DNA of 64,000 nt from Nostoc sp. 106C (GTDB lineage: Bacteria; Cyanobacteriota; Cyanobacteriia; Cyanobacteriales; Nostocaceae). Each line of letters begins with the position of its first letter. The first letter of the stretch is position 1. The notes beneath the pieces were generated by a model, which had not been told where the DNA came from, made no database searches, and worked only from the letters and a program-made list of their open reading frames with translations. Positions 52,825 to 62,710 of the stretch are shown here, piece by piece. The position numbers and the translations under genes are program-made. Location: NCBI RefSeq assembly GCF_002154725.1, contig NZ_MTAW01000098.1:1-64000 (forward strand), in the 5' to 3' direction.

Positions 52825-54348
52825 TTACAATTTTACTCCACCTTGTTGCAACTTTTTAAACGGATCTATAAGAAAATCGATAATACGGCGCTGGCGTACA
52901 ATCACTTCAGCTGTAGCAGTATCTCCTGGATGTAAGGCAATACATTTATTAGCTGAAGGAATACAATCTTGTTTTAAAGCAATTTCTAAGTTATAAGCTG
53001 CCACTTTTCCATTAGGTGTATCTATCTCTGTTGTAGTAGGAGAAATCTTAATTAACTCCCCTGAGACGATACCATAGTCCTGAAATGGATAAGCATCAAA
53101 CTTTAACTTTACTGGTAATCCTTTTTGTAAAAAACCACTTTCGGTAGTTGCCATTTGTGCCCGAACTATTAGAGGCGAATTTCTCGGTGCAATTTCCGCT
53201 ACCATTGTGCCAGATTGCACTACAGAGCCGGCTTTTTGAATTGGTAACTGAAATAGCGTACCATTGACAGTAGCTCTTATCTCTCGTTGTCCTAATTGAA
53301 ATTTTAATGCTTCAATCTGACTATTAGTTTGAGCAATTTCTGCTTTTAAAGAAGTAATTTCTGTATCTAATGTTTTCTGTTGATCGGCAATTTTTAGTAA
53401 GGCTAGCTGACCAGAACGAGTTAAGGACTGATAACCTCTTTCTTGTTCTTTAAGTCGTAAATATGCTTGTTCAATATCTGCACTAGCTTGGCGAAGATTT
53501 CGCTCGTAACTACTTTGTTGTTCTTCTAGACGTAACTTGGACTGTTCAATATCTGATTTGCTTTGTTCATATAATTTTTGTTTATCTTTGCCTATATCTT
53601 GCTTTTCTACTAGATTAATTTCTGGAACAATTCCTTCTTGTTTTAGCTTTCTATAACGTTCTACTTCTCGTTGTGTACTTGCTAAACTACTCTCCATCAA
53701 TTTATTAACAGTTCGGCTGTTTTCAAGAGTTTGCCGTGCCTGATTTAATTGGGATAATTTTTCTTCTTTCTGTAATTCATAGGAATTTCTTAAAGTATTA
53801 ATATTCTGTCGTGCTTGGTCAACTTGAGCCTGTTTTTCTAACTGTTGAGATTGATTTTGTTGTTGTTGAGTTGTCAAAGATACAAGTAACTGATTTTGAG
53901 ATGAATTTAACTGTGACAACCGATTTAATTGTCCTTCTAACTTATCCTGAGCTTGACGCAACTCAGCCTTTACTAATTCCGATTCCAGCAGTAATAAAAT
54001 CTGTCCAGATTTAACTGATTCGCCTTCTTTAACGCGAATTTCAGCAACAGTTCCTGCTACAGGAGCATCGAGTTTAATTGTTTTATCTTTAGGTTCAATT
54101 CTTCCTCTAGATGTACCAGTTTCATCTACTTTAGATAATATTGCCCAAGGTAAAATTATAGATACAATAATCATCAAAAAATACAGCAATCCTCTTGTCC
54201 AAACCTGTGGCAGACTTTCAAGCGATTCTTTAGTTATTTCAGACCAATCATCTTTCGTTGTTACTGGTAATGGGGGTGGTAAATTTTCTGGAGAAGATGC
54301 ATTTTGTATTAATTGCGTTTTAACCCGTCCATTTAATAAATCTGTCAT
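52825..54348 (-). CDS. HlyD-family adaptor for the peptide exporter
   Basis: This 507-residue membrane fusion protein has a cytoplasmic N-terminus (about 1-48), one membrane helix (about 52-70), a lipoyl half (VAGTVAEIRVKEGESVKSGQ), a very long Gln-rich coiled coil (about 125-350), a second lipoyl half and a C-terminal beta-barrel. It pairs with the CNBD-C39-ABC transporter upstream to carry peptides across the envelope to a TolC channel. The layout is that of bacteriocin and RTX exporters. It lies 117 bases downstream of the transporter. Confidence 0.88.
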   Translation of the reverse strand: MTDLLNGRVKTQLIQNASSPENLPPPLPVTTKDDWSEITKESLESLPQVWTRGLLYFLMIIVSIILPWAILSKVDETGTSRGRIEPKDKTIKLDAPVAGTVAEIRVKEGESVKSGQILLLLESELVKAELRQAQDKLEGQLNRLSQLNSSQNQLLVSLTTQQQQNQSQQLEKQAQVDQARQNINTLRNSYELQKEEKLSQLNQARQTLENSRTVNKLMESSLASTQREVERYRKLKQEGIVPEINLVEKQDIGKDKQKLYEQSKSDIEQSKLRLEEQQSSYERNLRQASADIEQAYLRLKEQERGYQSLTRSGQLALLKIADQQKTLDTEITSLKAEIAQTNSQIEALKFQLGQREIRATVNGTLFQLPIQKAGSVVQSGTMVAEIAPRNSPLIVRAQMATTESGFLQKGLPVKLKFDAYPFQDYGIVSGELIKISPTTTEIDTPNGKVAAYNLEIALKQDCIPSANKCIALHPGDTATAEVIVRQRRIIDFLIDPFKKLQQGGVKL

Positions 54349-54465
54349 GATTATTCTCTGATAACGATTTTGAACTGTGGATTTGATATTTACTTTAAAA
54401 ATAAGTAATAATTATCGTAACTTCCTATTTACTATTACCTATTCTTTATTTCCTCAGTCCATTGT

Positions 54466-57216
54466 TCACGCTACTCCTAGCAACTGCTGTTGATTGAGGT
54501 AAAAATAATGCCCTCGCTTCAACATCAATTCATCATGGGTTCCGCTTTCAATTAACACACCTCTGTCTAAGACTAAAATCATATCTGCATTCTGTACTGT
54601 AGAAAGTCGATGGGCTATTACTAAAGTAGTTCTCCCCTTAAGAATTGTGTTCAGATTTTGCTGAATAATTCTTTCAGACTCGGTATCTAAATGGGAGGTC
54701 GCCTCATCTAAAATTAGCAATCGCGGATTACCTAATAATGCTCTAGCAATAGCTATCCGCTGCCTTTGTCCGCCAGATAATAACCCTCCACCTTCACCTA
54801 TTTGGGTTTCATATCCCATCGGTAATTTCTTAATAAAATCATCAGCACCCGCTAATTGTGCAGCCTCGATAACTTCTGTTAAAGGTGCCCCAGGATACCC
54901 TAAGCTAATATTTTCTCTAATAGTTCCGCCAAACAAAAAAGTATCTTGATCGACTACTCCAACCTCTTGGCGTAAGGAGCGCAAGGAAATACTAGTAATA
55001 TCCTGTCCATCAATCAGTACTTTGCCATCAGTTGGAGGATATAGGCCTAAAACTAACTTAGAAATAGTCGTTTTTCCAGAGCCGCTACGTCCTACCAGTG
55101 CCACCATTTGGCCTGCTTTCACTTCAAAACTGAGGTTTTCTATAATATTGATATCACTGTCTGGATGATAGCGAAATGTGACATTCTCAAAGCGAATATT
55201 TCCTAGAATGGATGGTAAATTTTGTCGTGCTTGGTATTGTAAATCTTCCTCTGGTTCTGTATCTAGTACATCATTAATACGTTCCACAGCAATTACTACT
55301 TCTTGTAATTGATTCCACAAAACTATTAAGCGTTGAAAAGGAGTAATAATGTTATTTAATAGCATATTAAATGCTACTAGTTGCCCAATAGTTAATTGGT
55401 TGTGAATTACCAAGTATGCGCCAAACCAAAGCAAGGCAGTAGTTATAACTGCTTGTATTCCGTTACTAAAAATTTGCAGCCGATTGCTAATTACTTGTCC
55501 AGAAAAGTTAGTTTTAATCTCCTTATTTAATAACTCTTCCCAATGCCAACGTACTGTATGTTCAACCGCTGTAGCTTTTACAGTTCGCACACCAGTCAGA
55601 GCTTCTATTAGATAACTACTCTCATTGGCGATCGCATTAAATATTTCTCGGGAAATTTTTTGTAAAAAGGGCGTGGCGATCAATGCCAATAAGGCAAAAG
55701 GTGGTACGATTACTAGTGCTAGCAACGCCATTTTCCAGCTATACCAGAACATTAATCCTACATAGATAAAGACGGTAAGCAAATCTAGTAGGATAGATAA
55801 TGCCTCGCCAGATAAAAAGCGTTGAATTTTGCGATTTTCCTGGACACGAGAAATAATATCTCCAACATAACGAGACTCAAAAAAACTCAAGGGTAATCGT
55901 AGGGTATGGCGAATAAACCCAACAATGAGTGCTAAGTCTATACGATTTGCTGTGTGGTCTAGCAGATATTGCCGCAACCCCATCATTGCTACGCGGAAGA
56001 GGTTAAACATTAGTAACCCTATCCCCACCGCTGTTAAAGTGAGTTCCGATCGCTGTACGACTACGCGGTCTAAAATTAACTGGGTAAATAGGGGGGTAAT
56101 CAGTCCAAATATCTGAATAAATACCGAAGCAATAAATACTTCTAGCATCACCAAGCTATGAGGCTTAAGCAACTCAAAAAATTGCCAAAAGGGAGTAGAA
56201 CTTTCTTTGGCATCCTTGAGCATGGCTGTCGGTTGTAGCAGCAGTGTATAACCAGTCCAGTCAGCTTGAAATTCTGCGTGACTCAAGGTGCGTTGACCAA
56301 TAGCTGGGTCTGCAACAATGACGTGTTTAGGGGTAATTTCGTACACCACAATGTAATGCTTGCCTTCCCAGTGGGCAATAGCAGGCAATTTTTGCTTTGC
56401 TAATTGGTTAAGACTGGCCTTTACAGGTCGTGTAGCAAAGCCAAGACTTTCTGCCGCCGTCAATAATCCCCGTAAAGATGCTCCATTGCGGTCTACATTG
56501 GCGATATCCCGCAAACGATTGACACTAAAGTGTTTGCCCCAATAGCGAGACACCATGACCAAACAAGCTGCACCACAGTCTGATGCACTTTGCTGGGCAA
56601 AAAATGGATAGCGCCGAGTTACCTTTTGCCATAAATGCCCAACTCGCTGGCTAGGGTTAGGAAAATAAGCTTTACTAATTTTGTTCTGCTGCGCTTGGGG
56701 GACAGACGTTGACAAAGTATCTATTTTATTGCTTGGATTAGATGCGTAGGCGTAGCCCGTCGTAGACATCGCTGCTTCTGGAGAATTATCCGAGCCTATC
56801 TGTAGCAAATTACGGGATAGTGCTTTTTGCCATAAATGCTCTTTAACTTGGGGATGATCAGCCATTAATGGCTGCAACACTTCACCTGGAACAAAGCATA
56901 AGTGTAAATTGATCGAAGCCCTAGCAGCATAAGGCATTAACTCAGCCTTCGGGAACAATGTAAATTCACCAAATGAAGTTCCGTACTCCAAAGTGGTAAT
57001 TAACTTATCTGCATTGTCAAGCAACCTTACCTTACCAGCAATCACAATGTAGATACCTGGTTCAACATCAGTTCCTTGCCAAAACTTACCAACCTTAGGA
57101 TTAAGGACTTTAACTTGTTGCAGACAGCGTTGAAATTCTGCCTCGGAAAGTGAATACCCCAAAATATTGCTGAACTGTTCCAGAGACACTAACGGATCTG
57201 ATAGATTTTGCACCAT
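54466..57216 (-). CDS. Peptidase-containing ABC exporter with N-terminal cyclic-nucleotide-binding-like domain
   Basis: The 916-residue half-transporter has a CNBD-like domain (about 35-140, GIYIVIAGKVRLL, GTSFGEFTLF) and a linker. A C39 peptidase follows (about 203-335) with Cys214 in QQSASDCGAACL, His287 in AHWEGKHYIVV and D303 in VADPA. Then six membrane helices (about 350-640) and an NBD with GRSGSGKTT, LSGGQRQRIAIARAL and ILDEATSHLD. C39 cleaves after Gly-Gly, matching all precursors in this locus. The CNBD could gate export or bind leader. ATG 57216 leaves a 107-base overlap with the upstream HTH gene. Confidence 0.9.
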   Translation of the reverse strand: MVQNLSDPLVSLEQFSNILGYSLSEAEFQRCLQQVKVLNPKVGKFWQGTDVEPGIYIVIAGKVRLLDNADKLITTLEYGTSFGEFTLFPKAELMPYAARASINLHLCFVPGEVLQPLMADHPQVKEHLWQKALSRNLLQIGSDNSPEAAMSTTGYAYASNPSNKIDTLSTSVPQAQQNKISKAYFPNPSQRVGHLWQKVTRRYPFFAQQSASDCGAACLVMVSRYWGKHFSVNRLRDIANVDRNGASLRGLLTAAESLGFATRPVKASLNQLAKQKLPAIAHWEGKHYIVVYEITPKHVIVADPAIGQRTLSHAEFQADWTGYTLLLQPTAMLKDAKESSTPFWQFFELLKPHSLVMLEVFIASVFIQIFGLITPLFTQLILDRVVVQRSELTLTAVGIGLLMFNLFRVAMMGLRQYLLDHTANRIDLALIVGFIRHTLRLPLSFFESRYVGDIISRVQENRKIQRFLSGEALSILLDLLTVFIYVGLMFWYSWKMALLALVIVPPFALLALIATPFLQKISREIFNAIANESSYLIEALTGVRTVKATAVEHTVRWHWEELLNKEIKTNFSGQVISNRLQIFSNGIQAVITTALLWFGAYLVIHNQLTIGQLVAFNMLLNNIITPFQRLIVLWNQLQEVVIAVERINDVLDTEPEEDLQYQARQNLPSILGNIRFENVTFRYHPDSDINIIENLSFEVKAGQMVALVGRSGSGKTTISKLVLGLYPPTDGKVLIDGQDITSISLRSLRQEVGVVDQDTFLFGGTIRENISLGYPGAPLTEVIEAAQLAGADDFIKKLPMGYETQIGEGGGLLSGGQRQRIAIARALLGNPRLLILDEATSHLDTESERIIQQNLNTILKGRTTLVIAHRLSTVQNADMILVLDRGVLIESGTHDELMLKRGHYFYLNQQQLLGVA

Positions 57217-57835
57217 GAATCCCTGAGTCTGTTCCTAATTTTGTAAAGTTAATAGGCAAAAATTCAGTATAATCTGGCGTATTGGCTGATTTGAGGTCAG
57301 CAATTAAAATTTTGGCACCCTTCGCTTTTTCTGCTGTCTTGTCTTCAGTAGTGACAGGTTTTGGTCGAATCGATAACCCCATTTGCTTCAACAGTCGATT
57401 AATGTGGTGACCACTGACTTTGATTCCCAACTCTTTCGCTAACTGTTGACTCAACCAGTTACCTGTCCAACGTTGAAAACCATAGCCGTAATCACGGGGA
57501 CTGTTACTTACAAGTTCTTTTAAACGCTCTAAATATTCCTCATTTATTGCTTTAGGACGACCAATTGCACAATCTTGCCATTGATGCGCCATACCAGTAC
57601 GCGCTATGTGCATCCAATGTCTAGCTGTTGCTGGACAGCACCCCAATATCTGACAAATTGTGGCTTGAGATTTCCCTTCATCTGTCAGTAACATAATTTC
57701 AATACGCTGACGATAAGACTCAGGTAGATTTTCTTGTAAGCTCTTTTGCAGCATTTTGCGCTGAAAAGATGTTAAACACTTACCATCAAAGCTACCTGAA
57801 TATTTAGTGTCAGTTTTCGTTTGGTAGTGCGACAT
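57110..57835 (-). CDS. IS630-type winged-helix protein without DDE domain, possible cluster regulator
   Basis: This 241-residue protein has an HTH with YRQRIEIMLLTDEGKSQATI, CQILGCCPATARHWM and then a winged-helix segment (YGYGFQRWTGNWLSQQLAKE, SGHHINRLLKQMGLSIRP) as in the N-terminal DNA-binding part of IS630 transposases. The DDE catalytic domain is absent. The last 36 codons overlap the ABC transporter start in another frame. As first gene of the export operon it may be a domesticated transposase fragment serving as a regulator; a simple pseudogene is the alternative. The overlap suggests translational coupling. Confidence 0.65.
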   Translation of the reverse strand: MSHYQTKTDTKYSGSFDGKCLTSFQRKMLQKSLQENLPESYRQRIEIMLLTDEGKSQATICQILGCCPATARHWMHIARTGMAHQWQDCAIGRPKAINEEYLERLKELVSNSPRDYGYGFQRWTGNWLSQQLAKELGIKVSGHHINRLLKQMGLSIRPKPVTTEDKTAEKAKGAKILIADLKSANTPDYTEFLPINFTKLGTDSGIHGAKSIRSVSVSGTVQQYFGVFTFRGRISTLSATS

Positions 57836-58925
57836 ATTTAATTAGCTATCTTCTAAGTTTTTAGGTGCGTTAGCCAAGTGTTGCTTTTATAAATTATAAA
57901 AACAAAATTAACACCACATCAATTATTAGTAAAGATAAATTATTCATGACAAAAAAGATGAAAAATTATTAACGAAAATAGTTGATTCCATTTTAATTTG
58001 AGAGCCATCTACAACTTTCAAGCAGTAACTTGAAAGTATGTCGAAGTCACTTTGTCATAGCCAATCTAGAAGCTATTGAGGCACGAATTATGCCAATATA
58101 TAAATAATTAAAACCGTAATAAAGTAAAGATAAGGTTAAAAGATAGTATTTTTGTGTTTAAGCTTTACTAGTTTAGTATTATTTATCGGTGTGATGAACC
58201 AATTCTTGGTTGAATAGTTCCTTCACTGGCTGACTCAGCCGATGAACTCAAAACTCATCTTAATGGGTGAAAAACACCTATCCGCTCGCTGAATCCTTGT
58301 GAAGTTGTTCAAGAAGTTTATGGTTAGCTTTTAGGGCATTGGGCAGTACGCTCTCTCATGTTCCACGCTTGAGTACAAGCCGGGATCTCGCCTGTGCGTT
58401 TAGGTTCTACTGGTACTCTCAAGGTTATTCGTTGCAATACGTGAGTTTCAAAATGCTTCAACCGAATAACTCCCTTTTTTTGATCATGGTTGATCATGGA
58501 GATTTTGGACGAAAAAATTCCGCCTCGGCAGCACAGAAGTAATACTCGCTTAGTGAAAAAAACTCGTTTCAAATTTCCGTCTAAGAAACCTATTCATCAT
58601 GGCACTGGTACTCATCGTCAGCAACTTAATTTTTCCACAATCAATACTGCTTAATTCTTAACCGAAAAGTATTGAGATCTCATCTATAAAAAATGCAATA
58701 AATTAGAGCAGAGATACTCTAAAATTTGATGTTGCATAAATTTTAATTGCGAGCGCTTCTAAATCTCAGGTAACTTTAATTTCTTCTAGACTTTATCTAA
58801 TCTTTTTTGAAGCCAGTATCTAAAAAAATAGTTATATCTTGAGGAAATTACGCAATTAAGGTGTAAGTAAGAATAGCTAAAAAAGCTAGATTAATTTCTA
58901 AAAACGCACTAAAGGAAGTTGTAAA
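57836..58925. other. Intergenic region with a decayed transposase
   Basis: This 1.1-kb region lies between the divergent HTH and peroxidase genes. It contains the IS4-type remnant (58241-58654) in otherwise AT-rich sequence. The last 270 bases should carry the peroxidase promoter. AAAGGAAG sits 9 bases before its ATG. Confidence 0.6.
58241..58654 (+). pseudogene. IS4-type transposase C-terminal remnant with five in-frame stops
   Basis: One frame of 138 codons reads DELKTHLNG, then EVVQEVYG, LLGHWAVRSLMFHA, VQAGISPVRLGSTGTLKVI, SWLIMEILDEKIPPRQHRSN and KFPSKKPIHHGTG to a final TAA. This is the C-terminal half of an IS4-family transposase. It is broken by TGA after NG, TAG after YG, and TGA after HA, NT and FF. 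All five are in frame, so decay was by point mutation; no frame change is needed. No terminal inverted repeats were found. Confidence 0.75.
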
Positions 58926-60692
58926 ATGTTTGGAATTCCCTGGCATCGCTTACCTACACCATTAGCATTATTAAAACTAGTTGGGTTTCGCAAAGAACTC
59001 AGACAAAAAAATCTCCACGATACGTCTCAACTCCCGGATAGAGACAAGCTTCCCCACCCCCAACCTAGCCCTGATGGTCGTCATCTGGTAGCTCGTACCG
59101 CAGATGGTAGTTTTAACGACCCTCTGCATCCAGAAATGGGTATGGTTGGCACTCGCTTAGGTCGAAATGTACCTCTGACAAAGGTCAAAGTAGATCACAA
59201 AAATCTACTGAACCCCAATCCTCGTGTCATTAGCCAGAGATTGATGACGCGAGATGAATTTATTCCGGCGACATCTTTAAATATCTTAGCTGCTGCTTGG
59301 ATTCAGTTTCAAAACCATGACTGGTTTGCTCACGGTGACAATCGACCAGATAAAAAAATTGTCATTCCTTTAGCAGAAGATGATACCTGGCCTCAAGAAC
59401 ATCGACCTTTGGCTATTAAAGAAAGCTTAGTAGATGAGAGCCGTCCTCAAGCAGAGAAATCAGAGCCGCCAACATTTATTAATAAAGTGACTCATTGGTG
59501 GGATGGCTCGCAAATCTATGGTAGTCATCTGGAGCAAGTCGATCAACTGCGCTCTCATATCGATGGCAAGCTAACTATTGGCGATGATGGACTGCTACCT
59601 GTTGACCCTGCAATTGGTATCGATCGCACAGGCTTTAATGACAACTGGTGGATAGGGTTGAGTTTATTGCATACCCTGTTTGTCAGAGAACATAACACTA
59701 TCTGCGATCGCCTAAAGCAGCAATACCCAGAATGGCAAGATGATGACCTCTTCGATCATGCCCGACTGATTAACGCTGCACTGATGGCAAAAATTCATAC
59801 CGTCGAATGGACTCCTGGTATCCTTGCCCATCCTGCATTACAACTTGCTATGAGTGCTAACTGGTGGGGGCTACTGGGTCAACACGTAAAAAGGATTTGG
59901 GGACGTGTCAGCGAAGATGAGACACTGAGTGGGATTATTGGTTCACCAACCGATCACCATACAGCTCCTTACTACATGACAGAGGAATTCGTCACCGTGT
60001 ATCGCTTACATCCCCTGATTCCCGATGAATTTGAATTTTATTCCCACAAAAATGGTCAATTGCGGCGAAGAGGCGATTTCTTTGAAGTAGGTGGTAAACG
60101 CGCTAGGGGAGTAGTAGAAGAAATCGGATTGGCAGATCTATTTTATTCTTTAGGAATTGCCCACCCAGGCGCAATTACCTTACACAATTACCCCAAAGCC
60201 TTACAAAAACTAATACGGGACAATGGCGAAACTTTCGATCTAGCAGCTGTGGATATTCTGCGCGATCGCGAACGGGGAGTTCCGCGCTACAACGATTTTC
60301 GCGAAATTATTGGTCGAGGTCGAGTCAAATCCTTTGAAGAGATTACAAGTAATCAAGTTTGGGCACAAGAACTGCGCGAAGTTTACAACAATGATATCAA
60401 CAGCGTAGATTTAGTTGTTGGTATGTTTGCAGAAGACTTACCAGAAGGCTTTGGCTTTAGCGATACCGCCTTTCGCGTGTTTATCTTGATGGCTTCTCGA
60501 CGCTTAAAAAGCGATCGCTTCTTTACCAAGGACTATCGGGCTGAAATCTATACTCTGTTCGGTCTAGACTGGATTGACAATAATGGGATGTTAACTGTCC
60601 TGCAACGTCATTTTCCTACCTTGGCTCCTGCCTTATTCGGCGTCAATAATGCTTTCGCCCCTTGGCGTCGTGTGGGTGTAGCTGGTTATTAG
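58926..60692 (+). CDS. Animal-type haem peroxidase / alpha-dioxygenase-like enzyme
   Basis: This 588-residue protein of the peroxidase-cyclooxygenase superfamily has the distal-His segment FQNHDWFAHGD, the SQIYGS and LLHTLFVREHNTICDRL helices, and the segment MAKIHTVEWTPGILAHPAL expected to carry the proximal His. Similar cyanobacterial enzymes oxygenate fatty acids to hydroperoxides; others oxidise halides or phenols. There is no signal peptide. The gene is monocistronic or leads into the GNAT gene 90 bases on. Substrate not assigned. Confidence 0.85.
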   Translation: MFGIPWHRLPTPLALLKLVGFRKELRQKNLHDTSQLPDRDKLPHPQPSPDGRHLVARTADGSFNDPLHPEMGMVGTRLGRNVPLTKVKVDHKNLLNPNPRVISQRLMTRDEFIPATSLNILAAAWIQFQNHDWFAHGDNRPDKKIVIPLAEDDTWPQEHRPLAIKESLVDESRPQAEKSEPPTFINKVTHWWDGSQIYGSHLEQVDQLRSHIDGKLTIGDDGLLPVDPAIGIDRTGFNDNWWIGLSLLHTLFVREHNTICDRLKQQYPEWQDDDLFDHARLINAALMAKIHTVEWTPGILAHPALQLAMSANWWGLLGQHVKRIWGRVSEDETLSGIIGSPTDHHTAPYYMTEEFVTVYRLHPLIPDEFEFYSHKNGQLRRRGDFFEVGGKRARGVVEEIGLADLFYSLGIAHPGAITLHNYPKALQKLIRDNGETFDLAAVDILRDRERGVPRYNDFREIIGRGRVKSFEEITSNQVWAQELREVYNNDINSVDLVVGMFAEDLPEGFGFSDTAFRVFILMASRRLKSDRFFTKDYRAEIYTLFGLDWIDNNGMLTVLQRHFPTLAPALFGVNNAFAPWRRVGVAGY

Positions 60693-60782
60693 TTATTGAG
60701 AATGGGGCATTGGTCAATAGTCCTTTGTCCTTTGTCATTGATTATTTCCCTTCCCTTACTTTCGTGCTCCCCTATCTTTAAT

Positions 60783-61649
60783 ATGCCTACTTTGAAAACC
60801 TTACAACCTGGAGATGAAATGTTGCTAGAGAGTTTTCTTTTGCAACATATTGATACTTCAATGTTTCTGCGTTCCAATTGGCGAGAGGCGGGATTAGGTG
60901 ACCAAGGAGCACGCTTTCAAGGAACATACGTAGCGGCGATCGCAAATGCAGATATAGTCGCAGTCGCCGCTCATTATTGGAATGGGATGGTTGTTGTGCA
61001 AGCACCAGTGTATCTCAAGGAAGTAGTGCAAGCAGTTGTAGCAGAGTCTAATCGCGCTATTTCTGGAATTGCTGGCCCAGCTGCACAAGTCGAAGCCGCA
61101 AAGAAAGTCTTGGGATTAGCTAATCGACCAACTCATCTAGATGAGCGTGAAATATTATTTTCCTTGAAGTTGCGAGATTTGCAGATACCCCCAGCTTTAG
61201 CATCGGGAAAACTAAAGTGCCGATTGCCACATCAAGAAGAATTTGATTTACTCAGTGAATGGTGGTATGCCTTTAATATCGAAGCGCTGAAAAAATCAGA
61301 AAGTACTGATTTACAGGCATCCTGCCGCCGTGAAATAGAAGCGCGTCAAGCTAAAGCTATGCATTGGGTATTGGTAGCTGGAGATACACCAGTTGCTTAT
61401 AGTGGCTTCAACGCTCGCCTACCTGATATTGTACAGATTGGTGGAGTATGGACACCGCCAGCCTTGCGGGGTAATGGCTATGCTAAAAGCGTGGTGGCTG
61501 GCTCATTATTAGACGCGCGATCGCAAGGAGTAGAACGCGCTATCTTATTTACAAATCGAGACAACTTGGCAGCACAAGCAGCTTATCGCGGTATTGGTTT
61601 TCGAGCTACTGGTGAGGAATTTGGTTTGGTGTTGTTTGAAACTAGTTAA
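60783..61649 (+). CDS. GNAT-family N-acetyltransferase with tandem halves
   Basis: The 288-residue protein starts at ATG 60783 (MPTLKTLQPGDE). The frame is open upstream through repeat sequence, giving an implausible extension. The C-terminal half (about 160-285) is a GNAT fold with VQIGGVWTPPALRGNGYAKS as the acetyl-CoA pyrophosphate loop (R/Q-x-x-G-x-G/A) and NLAAQAAYRGIGF near the end. The N-terminal half looks like a degenerate GNAT. Acts in the cytosol on an unknown amine. Confidence 0.8.
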   Translation: MPTLKTLQPGDEMLLESFLLQHIDTSMFLRSNWREAGLGDQGARFQGTYVAAIANADIVAVAAHYWNGMVVVQAPVYLKEVVQAVVAESNRAISGIAGPAAQVEAAKKVLGLANRPTHLDEREILFSLKLRDLQIPPALASGKLKCRLPHQEEFDLLSEWWYAFNIEALKKSESTDLQASCRREIEARQAKAMHWVLVAGDTPVAYSGFNARLPDIVQIGGVWTPPALRGNGYAKSVVAGSLLDARSQGVERAILFTNRDNLAAQAAYRGIGFRATGEEFGLVLFETS

Positions 61650-61776
61650 ATCAATTGCAAATCCCTATAAATATTTTCAAGGGCAAAAGTTCTTGCGCTT
61701 CCTGTGCTGAATTTGCTGGAATTGAATTTGTAACACTTGTAGTATCAAAAAGTGAATTGATCATAACATTTGGATT

Positions 61777-62652
61777 ATGAGTTGTGATCGCTTCAAAAAA
61801 TCATTTGCTGTTGACCCTTCCTTAAGCGCTAAGCTTTTTGACTTGTTGGAAATCACATTTCCTGGAATCAGCAGTGCAGCAGAATGTGGCAGAAAACTAG
61901 GTGCATCTTGGGAAGCTGCTTCGACTCCTTTTATTCGCTTTGATGATGATCAAGCAACTACCCATGTGGGAGTAGTAGAAATTCCCATGCAAATTATGGG
62001 ACAAAGAGTGACTGTTGGTGGAATCCATGCAGTAGCTACCCGCCAGGGATTTCGCAGAAGAGGTTATTATCGTGAAGTTATGAATGAAGTACTGGAATAT
62101 TGCGATCAAATTTATGAAACCCTGGTACTGACAACATCGCAACCAGAATTTTACCTACCTTTTGGTTTTCGCGTAGTTGAAGAACACATCTTCAAAGTCA
62201 AGTGTAGTTCTACAGGTAGCATTGATGGCTGGAGAACACTAGATTTTGCAGATGTCGAGGATTTGACTTTACTGCACAGACTTTTAGAAACACGCGTCCC
62301 TGTCTCTAATATAGTTGGAGTAGTCGAGGAAAAAGCCGTATTCTTGGTTAATGAAGGAAGTCGTCCTTTGTATTATGCAAAAGATTTAGATGCGATCGCC
62401 TGTATGGAGATAGAAGATACTCGACTTCATCTATTTGATTTAGTTACAACACAAATATATCCTTTGCAGAAAATCCTTGATAGGATACCTCAACCCATTG
62501 AAGAGGTGTTGATTTACTTTAGTCCAGAACTTCTCAATGTTAAGAATGTGCAAGCCTTTCCCTACGTAATTGATGAAGCTGTGTTGATGGTGCGTGGTAA
62601 ATTTGCCGCAGAGGAGCAAAAATTTATGCTACCTCGTTCTGCGCGTTGTTGA
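61777..62652 (+). CDS. GNAT-family acetyltransferase, Eis-like
   Basis: This 291-residue protein has VGGIHAVATRQGFRRRGYYRE (V-x-x-x-x-RxGxGR/Y loop for acetyl-CoA) and FYLPFGFRVVEEH, a pattern seen in Eis-like enhanced acetyltransferases. A C-terminal SCP2-like region may follow. It lies 127 bases after the other GNAT gene on the same strand. Substrate unknown. Confidence 0.78.
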   Translation: MSCDRFKKSFAVDPSLSAKLFDLLEITFPGISSAAECGRKLGASWEAASTPFIRFDDDQATTHVGVVEIPMQIMGQRVTVGGIHAVATRQGFRRRGYYREVMNEVLEYCDQIYETLVLTTSQPEFYLPFGFRVVEEHIFKVKCSSTGSIDGWRTLDFADVEDLTLLHRLLETRVPVSNIVGVVEEKAVFLVNEGSRPLYYAKDLDAIACMEIEDTRLHLFDLVTTQIYPLQKILDRIPQPIEEVLIYFSPELLNVKNVQAFPYVIDEAVLMVRGKFAAEEQKFMLPRSARC

Positions 62653-62710
62653 TAAAATTGATTATGCGCTTCCTTTCTTGGATAACAAATGAACCTAAGC
62701 GCTTAGTTAA

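Noticed and set aside
58324-58572. 82-codon minus-strand frame
   Set aside because: It is the antisense of the IS4-type transposase remnant, whose plus-strand frame explains the sequence.
60696-60782. Signal-peptide-like extension of the first GNAT protein
   Set aside because: The hydrophobic stretch is encoded by an intergenic repeat (ggtcaatagtcctttgtcc type) and GNAT enzymes are cytosolic; ATG 60783 fits the family start.
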